From Leptospira montravelensis (GTDB lineage: Bacteria > Spirochaetota > Leptospiria > Leptospirales > Leptospiraceae), in the NCBI RefSeq assembly GCF_004770045.1, contig NZ_RQFO01000016.1, positions 273,501 through 337,500 on the forward strand: a stretch of 64,000 bases of DNA. Reading direction: 5' to 3'. The notes under the pieces are model-generated. The model was not told where the DNA came from. It saw only the letters and a program-made list of their open reading frames with translations, and did no database searches. The position numbers and the translations under genes are program-made. Positions 45,340 through 53,445 of this stretch are shown in pieces. Each line of letters begins with the position of its first letter. Position 1 is the stretch's first letter.

Positions 45340-45450
45340 GAAACGAAACTCTGGAAAATACCTTCTGGGAGGAAACAGGTGCAATTCCTGTGCTGACCCG
45401 CAACTGTAATCCAAACCGATGTTTGGTGAGCCAGATCTTCCCCATAAAGT
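45340..45450 (+). promoter_or_regulatory. Cobalamin (B12) riboswitch aptamer
   Basis: The core AGGTGCAATTCCTGTGCTG (45377 on) followed by ACCCGCAACTGTAA matches the conserved cobalamin-aptamer pattern GGTG-AA-CC-GC-G-CCCGC-ACTGT. A hairpin (CCAAACCGATGTTTGG) and the B12 box GAGCCAG (45428-45434) followed by TCTTCCCC complete it. The order and spacing agree with the known class. Control of the lipoprotein genes that follow is inferred from position and direction. Confidence 0.9.
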
Positions 45451-45530
45451 TAACCTCGTGGTAATGGAACTTTATACACTGATTTCAAATGTCTACCATT
45501 TGGATACAGGGGCCCCGAAGGCATCGGGGC
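45444..45530 (+). promoter_or_regulatory. Expression platform: series of hairpins after the riboswitch
   Basis: ATAAAGTT (45444-45451) pairs with AACTTTAT (45468-45475), CAAATG (45486-45491) with CATTTG (45497-45502), and GCCCCGA (45512-45518) with TCGGGGC (45524-45530). The last stem is strong but not followed by a T run, so control of translation or Rho-type termination is more likely than intrinsic termination. Confidence 0.5.
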
Positions 45531-45619
45531 ACCCGAAACAATCAAAAACAATATTTGTATATTAGGATTTTTGTATCAAGAACCTAACGGAAATTTGTTT
45601 ATCATTGGATCGGAGTTCC

Positions 45620-45642
45620 CCTAAATTCAAAACATTTAGGAG
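45620..45642 (+). promoter_or_regulatory. Hairpin covering the ribosome site of the riboswitch-controlled gene
   Basis: CCTAAA (45620-45625) can pair with TTTAGG (45635-45640); the latter overlaps the Shine-Dalgarno AGGAG (45638-45642) that lies 6 bases before the ATG at 45649. This can hide the ribosome site and would suit translational control by the upstream aptamer. Confidence 0.5.
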
Positions 45643-45648
45643 ACTTCT

Positions 45649-46218
45649 ATGAAACGAACCTTTGGAACCACAATCCTTTCCCTATTTTTACTTGGACAAA
45701 TCATAACTTGCCAAGCAGAAAAACAAGTATCTGAATCAGATGCCAACAACAAGCTACTAATCGGATTGTTAGCTGGTCAAGCTTCAGAATCTAGTAAAGA
45801 TTTTGCGTTAAATGGTGTTTGGAATAGTTTTACGGGAAACGGAACAACTCTCGATACAATATCTACATATTCGGCTAAATTTGGCTCAAAAGGATTACAA
45901 CTAGATGATAGTTCTGGATTTGGTGGATATTCAAGTTGTTACATTATCATTGAATTCAATAACGCAGAAGGAAGTTTCATCACACAAAACCCTGAAAACA
46001 ATGGTGGATGTTTTTCTGGCGATACAAACAAAGGAAAATATAATAAAGTGTTTTTCTTTAAAAATACTGCCAAAGAAAACTCTTATTGGCTTTGTACTGT
46101 AGCATTTGGAAAAACATATGACGCAGCAAAAGCACAAGCAGATACTTCAACTAAAACAAATCCAGGTAGTTCCGGTTGCGGTGCTTCTGCATTTTCAAGA
46201 ATCGATAAAAAAATATAG
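45649..46218 (+). CDS. Lipoprotein controlled by a cobalamin riboswitch
   Basis: 189 residues. The signal peptide ends in IITC, a relaxed lipobox, then QAEK. The mature part is a probable beta-rich domain: LNGVWNSFTGNGTTLDT, YSSCYIIIEFNNAEGSF, NGGCFSGDTNKGKYNKVFFF, with cysteines that may pair (YSSC, GGC, WLC, GCG). Not a recognised family. Its position directly behind a B12 aptamer suggests a role in B12 capture at the surface, by inference only. A hairpin follows the stop codon. Confidence 0.75.
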   Translation: MKRTFGTTILSLFLLGQIITCQAEKQVSESDANNKLLIGLLAGQASESSKDFALNGVWNSFTGNGTTLDTISTYSAKFGSKGLQLDDSSGFGGYSSCYIIIEFNNAEGSFITQNPENNGGCFSGDTNKGKYNKVFFFKNTAKENSYWLCTVAFGKTYDAAKAQADTSTKTNPGSSGCGASAFSRIDKKI

Positions 46219-46240
46219 TAACTAAGATAATTTAGCAAAC

Positions 46241-46267
46241 AGGTCCCTTTCACAAGTTAAGGGACCT
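46241..46267 (+). terminator. Hairpin between the two lipoprotein genes, possible terminator
   Basis: AGGTCCCTT (46241-46249) and AAGGGACCT (46259-46267) form a perfect 9-pair stem with a 9-base loop, 23 bases after the first lipoprotein stop. The following bases contain only short T runs, so it may terminate partially and lower expression of the second lipoprotein gene. Confidence 0.5.
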
Positions 46268-46360
46268 ATACCGCTAATTTTGTTTATAACTTGTTTTTTT
46301 CATAAAAAGAAAACTCAAACTTGAACTGGACTTTAAGGAATCATTCCTTAAATTGGTGAT

Positions 46361-47218
46361 GTGATGCAAAAACGTTTCAAAACAAAAATACTAAGTTCTT
46401 TGGTTTTTGTTTTATTTGTATTTTTAACTTCCTGCAAAAAATCCTCTTCTGGGGAAGAAAATCTTGCAGCATTATTGCCACTGATTATTGCCGCAGAGGC
46501 TGCAATTGTTTGCCCCAAGTCTTTACCTCCTACAGACATATATATTGCTACAACCGTTGTTAGTGCAAACTCAAACATCTCGGGATTTTCCGATCCGAAA
46601 AAAGCAATTAATGGAATCTGCGGTGCTGGTGAACTTGCAGGTTCATTGGATGTTTATGCCTTAGACATTACAGGAACTGGAGCCACTATAGTTCTAAGTT
46701 GGGGAGGAAAAACTGTAAAAAACGTTTCAGGTGATGACTTCATCGTGTATGACAACAGTTTTCGAGTTTCGGACGAGTCCAATACCTATGCAATGGACCC
46801 TTCTATCATCCAAGTGTCGATTGATAATACAAACTTTTGTGGATTTAACCCAAGTTATACGGGAGGGAATGTAAACTTAATGAATAGTTGGAACCGATTT
46901 GGAAGTTTACGCCCTGTTTATTATAATATGACAACAAAACCTTTTACCAATTCAGAATTATTTACCAAAACCAATGGATCCTTTTTGTTAGGTGGTGGTG
47001 ACGGATTCGATTTAGACCTATTAGACCCCAATGATCCTAACGATATTAATTGTGACACTACCTTAGCAAACACGATCAAAACAAACGGTTTCAAATTCCT
47101 GAAAATTACTTCGGCTGCTGATATGAATAACCCAAACACAGGGAGCAAATTCCCTTGGCCCCCGGGCAGTTATAATGGAAGTGATATCGACGGAGTGGTA
47201 GCACGAGAACTCCAATGA
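46361..47218 (+). CDS. LIC_13355-like lipoprotein
   Basis: 285 residues. The signal ends in FLTSC (lipobox) then KKSSSGEEN. The body has a jelly-roll-like pattern: NISGFSDPKKAINGICGAGE, SLDVYALDITGTGATIVLSW, GGKTVKNVSGDDFIVYDNSF and VSIDNTNFCGFNP, ending in DIDGVVAREL. It resembles the Leptospira LIC_13355 lipoprotein family and, more distantly, surface proteins with a G-x-DFxVxxNSF core found near cobalamin-controlled receptors. Whether the upstream riboswitch also controls it depends on the hairpin at 46241. Confidence 0.7.
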   Translation: MMQKRFKTKILSSLVFVLFVFLTSCKKSSSGEENLAALLPLIIAAEAAIVCPKSLPPTDIYIATTVVSANSNISGFSDPKKAINGICGAGELAGSLDVYALDITGTGATIVLSWGGKTVKNVSGDDFIVYDNSFRVSDESNTYAMDPSIIQVSIDNTNFCGFNPSYTGGNVNLMNSWNRFGSLRPVYYNMTTKPFTNSELFTKTNGSFLLGGGDGFDLDLLDPNDPNDINCDTTLANTIKTNGFKFLKITSAADMNNPNTGSKFPWPPGSYNGSDIDGVVARELQ

Positions 47219-47362
47219 CTTGACTTCCTGGTCATTATGTCGGATCCATACCTACTTTCGAAGATATACTGAAAAAAACCTAAAAAAGAGACCTGTATTT
47301 CAGTTGACCGATCTAAAAAAAAGGATTCTTTTTTTAGAACTACTTCTTAGCGCGTATTCACT

Positions 47363-48142
47363 TTGAGCGAAAACCTATACACACAAAAAATATCCATACA
47401 GGATGAGATGCCAAGATTGTCTGCTCAGGCCAATCTCCTAAAACTCCTCCTTGATCCTTTTTTGGATTCCATTTCCTTCGAAAAGGAATCTGGACAAGCT
47501 TTGGATGCTGGAGCAGGTCCAGGTGTACTCACCAGTTTCCTTATGAAAAAAAATCCCAATCTCCATTGGTCTGCCTGCGACATTTCTGAAGAAATGGTGC
47601 AGTATTGTAAATTGGGTTATCCAAAAGTAGACTGGAAGGTCTCCGATATCAGAGCATTGGATTATCCAGACAATCATTTTGATTTTATTTTTAATTCTAT
47701 GGTTCTCATCCATATCAAAGAACCAGAAAAAGCTTTAAAAGAATTCTACCGAGTTTTAAAACCGGGAGGAAAGGTTCTCATCCACTGCCCTAACGATAAA
47801 TCCTTTACAGGCCCAAATGTACTTTTGGATATGGTAGCAAAACATGCTACTATCCACCCTGCTGACCGTTATGTAATGGAAAAAGTACCTGGCATTATGG
47901 AACAAATGGGATTTCGGTTAGTCACAAGGACCGATTTTGTCGCTGCCAATGATGGGAACGATGACAGACCCGTTGTAGAATACCCTAAAATCCATTTAGG
48001 GATGATGACGGGTTGGTCTATGATGTCTTTTATGGGACATCCAGATGGAATGCAAGATCTGTATTCTAAACTGCAATCAGAGTATATGTCCAATCGTGTG
48101 AAATTCACGATCAATTTAGAAACACATTTGTACCAAAAATAA
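47363..48142 (+). CDS. Class I SAM-dependent methyltransferase
   Basis: 259 residues from a TTG at 47363; an ATG at 47408 with AGGA 4 bases upstream is an alternative start. SAM-binding motif I is ALDAGAGPGVLTSFL, followed by ACDISEEMVQYCK and DFIFNSMVLIHIKEPEKAL, then FYRVLKPGGKVLIHCPN. The C-terminal part (ERPVVEYPKIHLGMMTGWSMMSF-like) probably defines the substrate, which I cannot name. It is followed by the ATPase/STAS signalling genes with 12 bases between, so it belongs to that operon. Confidence 0.82.
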   Translation: MSENLYTQKISIQDEMPRLSAQANLLKLLLDPFLDSISFEKESGQALDAGAGPGVLTSFLMKKNPNLHWSACDISEEMVQYCKLGYPKVDWKVSDIRALDYPDNHFDFIFNSMVLIHIKEPEKALKEFYRVLKPGGKVLIHCPNDKSFTGPNVLLDMVAKHATIHPADRYVMEKVPGIMEQMGFRLVTRTDFVAANDGNDDRPVVEYPKIHLGMMTGWSMMSFMGHPDGMQDLYSKLQSEYMSNRVKFTINLETHLYQK

Positions 48143-48154
48143 ACGGAGGCAAAA

Positions 48155-48712
48155 TTGAATCAAAAGTCACCCATAGTTATCGGGGAATATCACATCATTC
48201 CAGAAAATTTGCCTGCTGATGGCCAACTTCGATTGATCTTTCAACCAATCGATATGACTACGTATTGGAGACGTTGTGGACTCACTGCCAACTTTGTTGC
48301 GGGATTTTATTCCTACTGCTACGAAGCCAGTGAATCCAAAGCAAACTCCCTTTCTACTATCATTAACGAACTTTTAGAGAATGCTTCTAAATTTTCGAAA
48401 GCACGCGAAGGTAGAATCAACGTAGAATTAAAACAATACGGAAATCTTTTAAGAATTGATGTTTTAAATGTGGCGTCAAAAACCTTACGAGATAGTTTTG
48501 AGCTTTTTGTAAATAAACTCTTGTCGGAGAACGTGGAGGAGATGTATTTTTCTACACTCGAAACCAAAGAAGACGGTGATACTAAATCTGGTCTTGGACT
48601 ACTGATGATGTTAAAAGATTATCCAGTACGTTTTGGTTATAGTTTCCATGAGATCGATGCCGATACTCATGAAATCACGGTAAGAGCAATTATCAACGTA
48701 GAAGAGATATAA
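48155..48712 (+). CDS. Anti-sigma-type ATPase (HATPase_c-like), first paralogue
   Basis: 185 residues with a TTG start at 48155, supported by GGAGG 5 bases upstream. A GHKL ATPase fold: N box IINELLENASKFS (Asn71, Asn76) and a glycine box SGLGLLMMLKDYP (Gly146-Gly148). A leading motif MTTYWRRCGLTANFVAGFY is shared with the gene at 52861. Proteins of this kind act like anti-sigma factor kinases that phosphorylate STAS proteins. It lies 13 bases before the STAS gene, a classic partner pair. Confidence 0.78.
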   Translation: MNQKSPIVIGEYHIIPENLPADGQLRLIFQPIDMTTYWRRCGLTANFVAGFYSYCYEASESKANSLSTIINELLENASKFSKAREGRINVELKQYGNLLRIDVLNVASKTLRDSFELFVNKLLSENVEEMYFSTLETKEDGDTKSGLGLLMMLKDYPVRFGYSFHEIDADTHEITVRAIINVEEI

Positions 48713-48725
48713 TAGGCGAAGCTTC

Positions 48726-49073
48726 ATGGAAATCAAAGACTTAGATTACAATATACAATACGACGAAGCCACTAAGACTGTCAAATTTGCAGGTTCCATC
48801 CGATTGCAGAATTTACCCGCTTATGAACCCATAAAATTATTTTTAAGAGATGTTGCTAAACTTTGCCAAGGTTCTGTATTAACAATGGATTTTAGAGATT
48901 TACAATTTGTAAACAGTTCGGGGATCACTACCCTCTCTATGTTCATTATTGATTCACGAAAAACGGCAGCTTACCAAATCAAAATTCAGGGATCCTTAAA
49001 TATTTCCTGGCAGTCAAAATCCCTTTCCAATTTCAAAAAACTTTGGGACCAAGTGGTTTTAGAAATCGCCTAA
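48726..49073 (+). CDS. STAS-domain anti-sigma-antagonist-like protein
   Basis: 115 residues forming one STAS domain. The strand-helix motif LTMDFRDLQFVNSSGITTLSMF carries the serine pair Ser64/Ser65, the expected phosphorylation site in SpoIIAA-like proteins. It would be phosphorylated by the ATPase encoded just upstream and dephosphorylated by a SpoIIE phosphatase, one of which is encoded at 50373. It ends 17 bases before the convergent acyltransferase/cNMP gene. Confidence 0.82.
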   Translation: MEIKDLDYNIQYDEATKTVKFAGSIRLQNLPAYEPIKLFLRDVAKLCQGSVLTMDFRDLQFVNSSGITTLSMFIIDSRKTAAYQIKIQGSLNISWQSKSLSNFKKLWDQVVLEIA

Positions 49074-49089
49074 AATCGTTTTCTTAACC

Positions 49090-50253
49090 TTAGGTTTTAC
49101 CGCCCATCTCGTATAACTTTCTAAATTCGAGCATGCGGCGGGACATTTCATTAAATCTCTGCGCTAAAATTACAAACAAATTGGTAAGAAGTTTGACTGC
49201 AAGAGTTGGACTTTGGATTTCCAATTTTTGAAATTCATTTGGTGTCAAAATTAGTAATTTAGCATGATCTCGTACGATAATATCCGCATTTCTGTTGGAC
49301 TTGGAAACAAAACCCAATTCTCCAAAAATTTCGCCCTGGTTTAAAATCGAAATTGTAGAACGAACTCCATCGTCTCGATTGACCACTACCTCGACACTAC
49401 CTTCCAAAACACAAAAGAGGCCTTGGCTTTCTTGGTTTTGTTGGAAAACAATATCCCCATCCTCATAGTCAATTAGATCCAACATCGATAATAATTTCTT
49501 TGATTCCTCTTCTGTGAATCCCCTTAAAAAAGAGAGAAACTGGCTCGGCGGAAGCATCATATCATGAACAATATTTTGCCAAACCTCATCTCCTTCCATA
49601 GAGAAGAGAGGACGGATGTCTTTGTAATCAGTGAAGTTTACTTCAAAATGTTGTGCAAGCTCAGTACCTGCGGGAAAACGTTTCGCTAAACGAAGGAAAG
49701 GTGAATGGATTTGTTTGAGATATTCATTATCATCCAATAGAAAAACCATAGGAATCACAATGCCATATTCAGGATGATGGATATTCTTTTTGTACATCCT
49801 GTATCCCACTTGGTTGTACAAGCGGACCAAATGAGGGTTAGTATCAATAAAATCGATTAGGATCCCATTTTCTCTGGCGTGTTCATAAATTTTCATACAA
49901 AGCATGCTGGCTGCGGCTGAATGTCTGTATTCGTTTTTGACCATGAGTTTTGTAGACATGGAAACTTTGTCAGGATAAAAGGGACGAAATAGTTCCATTT
50001 CATATAATTCTTCGCATTCTAATGGTCCATCCTTTCGAAAGTTAATCCTAACCGTTCCAATGCACTCCCCTTCTTCCGTTTCCGCTAGAAAAAGGTGGCC
50101 CGTTTCGTCAAAAGGCTCCTTTACCATTTTTGTTTCGTGGTCGGCATAGGCTTGGACTCTGTTCATTTCTTGAACATATATATCATAGCGCAGGCGGAAG
50201 ATTTTATTACGATCCTCCTCTGTTTTGGCCAAATGGACTTTGATCTGACTCAT
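49090..50253 (-). CDS. GNAT/FeeM-like acyltransferase fused to a cyclic-nucleotide-binding domain
   Basis: 387 residues from ATG 50253, with GGGAG 10 bases upstream. Residues about 1-190 are an acyltransferase: RNKIFRLRYDIYVQEMNR, DETGHLFLAETEEGECIGTVRI and LMVKNEYRHSAAASMLCMKIY, which resemble the FeeM/LuxI-like N-acyl synthases and other GNAT enzymes. Residues about 245-370 form a cNMP-binding barrel (YEDGDIVFQQNQESQGLFCVL) with phosphate-cassette FGELGF (Glu312) and Arg321 retained. Mycobacterial cAMP-dependent acetyltransferases have these domains in the opposite order. An adenylate cyclase is encoded 1.6 kb away. Confidence 0.82.
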   Translation of the reverse strand: MSQIKVHLAKTEEDRNKIFRLRYDIYVQEMNRVQAYADHETKMVKEPFDETGHLFLAETEEGECIGTVRINFRKDGPLECEELYEMELFRPFYPDKVSMSTKLMVKNEYRHSAAASMLCMKIYEHARENGILIDFIDTNPHLVRLYNQVGYRMYKKNIHHPEYGIVIPMVFLLDDNEYLKQIHSPFLRLAKRFPAGTELAQHFEVNFTDYKDIRPLFSMEGDEVWQNIVHDMMLPPSQFLSFLRGFTEEESKKLLSMLDLIDYEDGDIVFQQNQESQGLFCVLEGSVEVVVNRDDGVRSTISILNQGEIFGELGFVSKSNRNADIIVRDHAKLLILTPNEFQKLEIQSPTLAVKLLTNLFVILAQRFNEMSRRMLEFRKLYEMGGKT

Positions 50254-50286
50254 CCTAGTCGTCTCCCTCAAAAAAATGAAAAATCA

Positions 50287-50303
50287 TTTGCAATTTATGC
50301 AAA
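50287..50303. promoter_or_regulatory. Inverted repeat in the divergent region of the signalling island
   Basis: TTTGCA (50287-50292) and TGCAAA (50298-50303) are perfect complements with a 5-base spacer, between the divergent starts at 50253 and 50373. A possible operator. It does not match the CRP consensus TGTGA-N6-TCACA. Confidence 0.35.
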
Positions 50304-50372
50304 ATGTATGACGTTATAAGCTAATTTTCCGCATTCAATTACACGAAATATAAAGAAAGAAACCTTTACTCT

Positions 50373-51884
50373 ATGCCGCAATCTCCTCCCAACGAAAATC
50401 GATTCGTCCTTTCGGACTATTACAAGAAACAGCTAAAAGAGATTGCTTACCAGGGGGAATTCAGGGCCGAAACCTTTGCGACAAAGTTTCGATTCTTCTT
50501 CCTGGGATTTTTGGTTATCTTTGCCACTTTAGGCCTACTCTCTGGTCGCCCACCGATAGAGTTCTATTACCAAATATCTGCGATCTTAGTACTTCTCTGT
50601 TACAATTTTGTTGTTCTATACTCATTAAAGAAATCGGGAAAGTATCTCAACATCTTTAAATTTCTATCTTCCTTTTTAGAAATTACCCTACTGACATTTG
50701 TTACAGGGTATTCGGCTTACTCCCAAAAAAACCCGAGCCTTGTATATGCGGCTCCAATGATTTATGTTTTCTTCATTCTCATTGCACTCGCTTCCATACG
50801 AAATAATACAAAAACAATCATTTTTGCCGTTGTTGTCCTGTTAGTAGAGTATGCTTCTTTAACCATTTACTTCTACCCAGAGATGAACGATTTGAACGCA
50901 AAGCTCATGAATTTGTCTCAGTATCTCAAACCAGACTTCTTAGAGACAAACAGCTCTTTCTTTTTAGTTAGCGCTGTTCCAATGGGAATTTTTCTTATCC
51001 TTCTTTATATGGTTGTTACAGGTGGTTTGATTTTATATGCAATCCTCAATACTTCAAGAACAACTCAGGAACAAGCCGATTTAATTTTTAATACAGAAAA
51101 ACAAGCCATCTTGGAAGAGAATATGCGTCTGGGAATGGAATTGGATGTTGCCAGACAAATCCAAGCGATGGTATTACCACGTAATGAAGAATTAAAAGAA
51201 ATCCAAGAACTTGAAATTTCAGCACGTATGGATTCTGCCAATGAAGTGGGAGGAGATTATTACGATGTAGTTCACCATGAAGATGGAACTGTTTATATTG
51301 GAATTGGAGACGTAACAGACCACGGTCTTGCATCAGGCGTAGTGATGTTAATGACACAGTCTGCATTTATCACTACTTTGCGTTCGAAGGTCATCTCTTT
51401 AAGAGAATCTCTTCGTTCCATCAACTCCATTTTGTTTTCCAACATTCATGTCCGTATGAATGACATTCGCAACTTAACTTTATCCTTATTTTCTTATAAA
51501 AACGGAGTGTTTACCACTGCTGGACAACATGAAACCATTATGGTATATCGTCATGCGTCCAAAAAAACAGAAATCATTGATACTGTCGACAATGGTATGT
51601 TAGTTGGATTAACCGAATCAATCGACGAATTCATTCATGAAAAACCAATTCCACTCCAAGCGAAAGATATCATTCTTTTGTATACAGATGGGGCTACAGA
51701 GGCTGAAAACTCAAAAAGAGAACAATTTGGTTCACATAGATTGGTTGAATCATTGGAAAGACATGCAGAACTTGGATCCACTGATGCAATCTTAGATGCA
51801 ATTTTTAAAGATATTTATGTTTTTATCGATGGTATGGAAGTGTATGACGATATCACAGTCATGATCATGAGGAAAAGAGGATAA
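50373..51884 (+). CDS. Membrane SpoIIE/PP2C-type serine phosphatase
   Basis: 503 residues. Six hydrophobic segments occupy about 38-235, followed by a short coiled coil and a SpoIIE phosphatase domain (about 270-500). Metal-binding signatures are NEVGGDYYDVV, GIGDVTDHGLASGVVML, TAGQHETIMVY and LLYTDGATEAEN. It is the natural candidate to dephosphorylate the STAS protein encoded at 48726. It is followed after 9 bases by the adenylate cyclase gene. Confidence 0.88.
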   Translation: MPQSPPNENRFVLSDYYKKQLKEIAYQGEFRAETFATKFRFFFLGFLVIFATLGLLSGRPPIEFYYQISAILVLLCYNFVVLYSLKKSGKYLNIFKFLSSFLEITLLTFVTGYSAYSQKNPSLVYAAPMIYVFFILIALASIRNNTKTIIFAVVVLLVEYASLTIYFYPEMNDLNAKLMNLSQYLKPDFLETNSSFFLVSAVPMGIFLILLYMVVTGGLILYAILNTSRTTQEQADLIFNTEKQAILEENMRLGMELDVARQIQAMVLPRNEELKEIQELEISARMDSANEVGGDYYDVVHHEDGTVYIGIGDVTDHGLASGVVMLMTQSAFITTLRSKVISLRESLRSINSILFSNIHVRMNDIRNLTLSLFSYKNGVFTTAGQHETIMVYRHASKKTEIIDTVDNGMLVGLTESIDEFIHEKPIPLQAKDIILLYTDGATEAENSKREQFGSHRLVESLERHAELGSTDAILDAIFKDIYVFIDGMEVYDDITVMIMRKRG

Positions 51885-51893
51885 ACGTTTATT

Positions 51894-52829
51894 ATGGAAA
51901 ATGAATCCATTTTGGAGGAAGAGCGAGCCAAATATGCAGAATTGGAAGTCCTTTACCAAAACATCATTGATCATTCAACCGAGATCGAAAACGAACTATT
52001 AGAAAATAATAAGAAGATCCAGATGTATTTGGATCGTATGCGTCGTTACTTATCACCACAACTCTATGAAATGATTACTGGTTCCGAAGTGGAAACCTCC
52101 ATTTCTCACCAAAGACGGAAACTCACTATTTTCTTTTCAGACATTGTAGGATTCACTACCATCACAGATTCGATCGAACCTGAAATTCTCTCGGACTGTT
52201 TGAATAAATATCTAGATGTCATGTCTAGTATTGCCATAAAATACGGTGGAACCATCGACAAATTTATCGGCGACGCCATTATGATTTTTTTTGGCGCTCC
52301 GTCATTTGATAACGACAAAGTCCATGCATTAAACTGCGTAAAAATGGCAATTGAAATGAGGGATAGTTTACCAGCATTAGCTGAATATTGGAGACAATCA
52401 GGAATTAATCATAACCTAACTTGTCGTATTGGAATTAATACAGGCTATGTGACAGTTGGAAATTTTGGAACCAATGAAAGGATGGACTACACCATCATTG
52501 GTGGACCAGTCAATGTAGCTTCCCGGTTAGAAAATGCCTCTGATGCTGGGGAAATCCTTATCTCTAACGCCACAAAATCACTCATAGACGAGTACATAGA
52601 CACAAAACCTAAGGGTGAAATCGTAGTGAAAGGAGTTCATACACCGATTGAAACCTTTCAAGTGATCGGTTTAAAAAACGAACAAGAAAAAAAAGAAAAC
52701 CCATTTCTAAAATTCGATACAGACGGATTCCTGCTCAAACCATTACATTTTGATAAACTGAGCACAAACCCCGAAGAACGCAGATTAATGCAATATGCAT
52801 TAGAAAAAGCGCTTGCGGCTTTGAAATAA
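51894..52829 (+). CDS. Class III adenylate cyclase
   Basis: 311 residues and soluble. An N-terminal coiled coil (about 5-50) leads through RRYLSPQLYEMI to the cyclase domain. Metal-binding Asp83 (FFSDIVGFT) and Asp127 (KFIGDAIM), adenine-selecting Lys123 with Asp198-Tyr-Thr200 (ERMDYTIIG), and transition-state residues Asn207 and Arg211 are all present, so it should make cAMP rather than cGMP. It follows the SpoIIE gene closely; the cAMP may be read by the cNMP-binding acyltransferase encoded nearby. Confidence 0.9.
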   Translation: MENESILEEERAKYAELEVLYQNIIDHSTEIENELLENNKKIQMYLDRMRRYLSPQLYEMITGSEVETSISHQRRKLTIFFSDIVGFTTITDSIEPEILSDCLNKYLDVMSSIAIKYGGTIDKFIGDAIMIFFGAPSFDNDKVHALNCVKMAIEMRDSLPALAEYWRQSGINHNLTCRIGINTGYVTVGNFGTNERMDYTIIGGPVNVASRLENASDAGEILISNATKSLIDEYIDTKPKGEIVVKGVHTPIETFQVIGLKNEQEKKENPFLKFDTDGFLLKPLHFDKLSTNPEERRLMQYALEKALAALK

Positions 52830-52860
52830 ATAGTCTAAATTCCTTAGTTGAACTACGACT

Positions 52861-53445
52861 ATGCGAAAGTACGGCAATTTTAAGTCAGCAAATCACCTCA
52901 ACGAAGAACCAGATTCAATAATTCAGATCCATTTAAAACCATTGGATTTAATGCGTTATTGGCGCCGTATCGGTATCCTTTCCGATTTTATCGGTTATTT
53001 TTATGGTTTTTCCTTTTTACCCAATGTTCCAACCGAATCGATGGATATGAAAAATTCGGAAATTGTAAATTCCATCTCCACAGTGTTTAACGAATTACTG
53101 GAGAATGCTGCAAAATACTCTTATGACAAAAAAGCAGATATCGATATATCTTTAATTCATCGTGGCAGTACATTTGAAATGGTAGTTCGAAATATAACAA
53201 ATGATGCAAATGTAACAGCTTATGAATCGAGTTTAAAAGAAATTTTTTCCTCAAATGACTTAGATAGTTTGTATATCGAAAAACTTGAAACCAACGAAAA
53301 TGATCCCCATCATTCAGGAATAGGCCTAATTATGGTTTTAAAAGATTACCCTGTAGAAATGGAAGTTACTTTGGAATCGGAAGGGGAACATACCATTATT
53401 ACAAGTCGGGTCCTCTATTTTACAAACGAGTTCCTTCGATCATAA
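52861..53445 (+). CDS. Anti-sigma-type ATPase, second paralogue
   Basis: 194 residues. The same plan as the gene at 48155: LMRYWRRIGILSDFIGYFYG near the start, N box FNELLENAAKYSY (Asn77, Asn82) and a glycine box SGIGLIMVLKDYP. Both share the unusual YWRR leader, so they are paralogues. It lies 31 bases after the adenylate cyclase gene and overlaps the convergent TetR gene by 26 bases. Confidence 0.75.
   Translation: MRKYGNFKSANHLNEEPDSIIQIHLKPLDLMRYWRRIGILSDFIGYFYGFSFLPNVPTESMDMKNSEIVNSISTVFNELLENAAKYSYDKKADIDISLIHRGSTFEMVVRNITNDANVTAYESSLKEIFSSNDLDSLYIEKLETNENDPHHSGIGLIMVLKDYPVEMEVTLESEGEHTIITSRVLYFTNEFLRS

Larger units (their letters stand above)
45189..45648 (+). other. 460-base intergenic region: cobalamin riboswitch leader
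   Basis: Divergent from the acyltransferase gene. It holds the aptamer (about 45340-45450), then three hairpins (45444-45475, 45486-45502, 45512-45530) and a small hairpin over the ribosome site of the next gene. A TTGACA at 45325-45330 has no good -10 at normal spacing, so the promoter is not located. Confidence 0.6.

Noticed and set aside
47279..47341. A-rich/T-rich repeat (CTAAAAAAA ... TTTTTTTAG) upstream of the methyltransferase as a terminator
   Set aside because: The stem is only A:T pairs and would be weak; it may equally be chance in AT-rich DNA.
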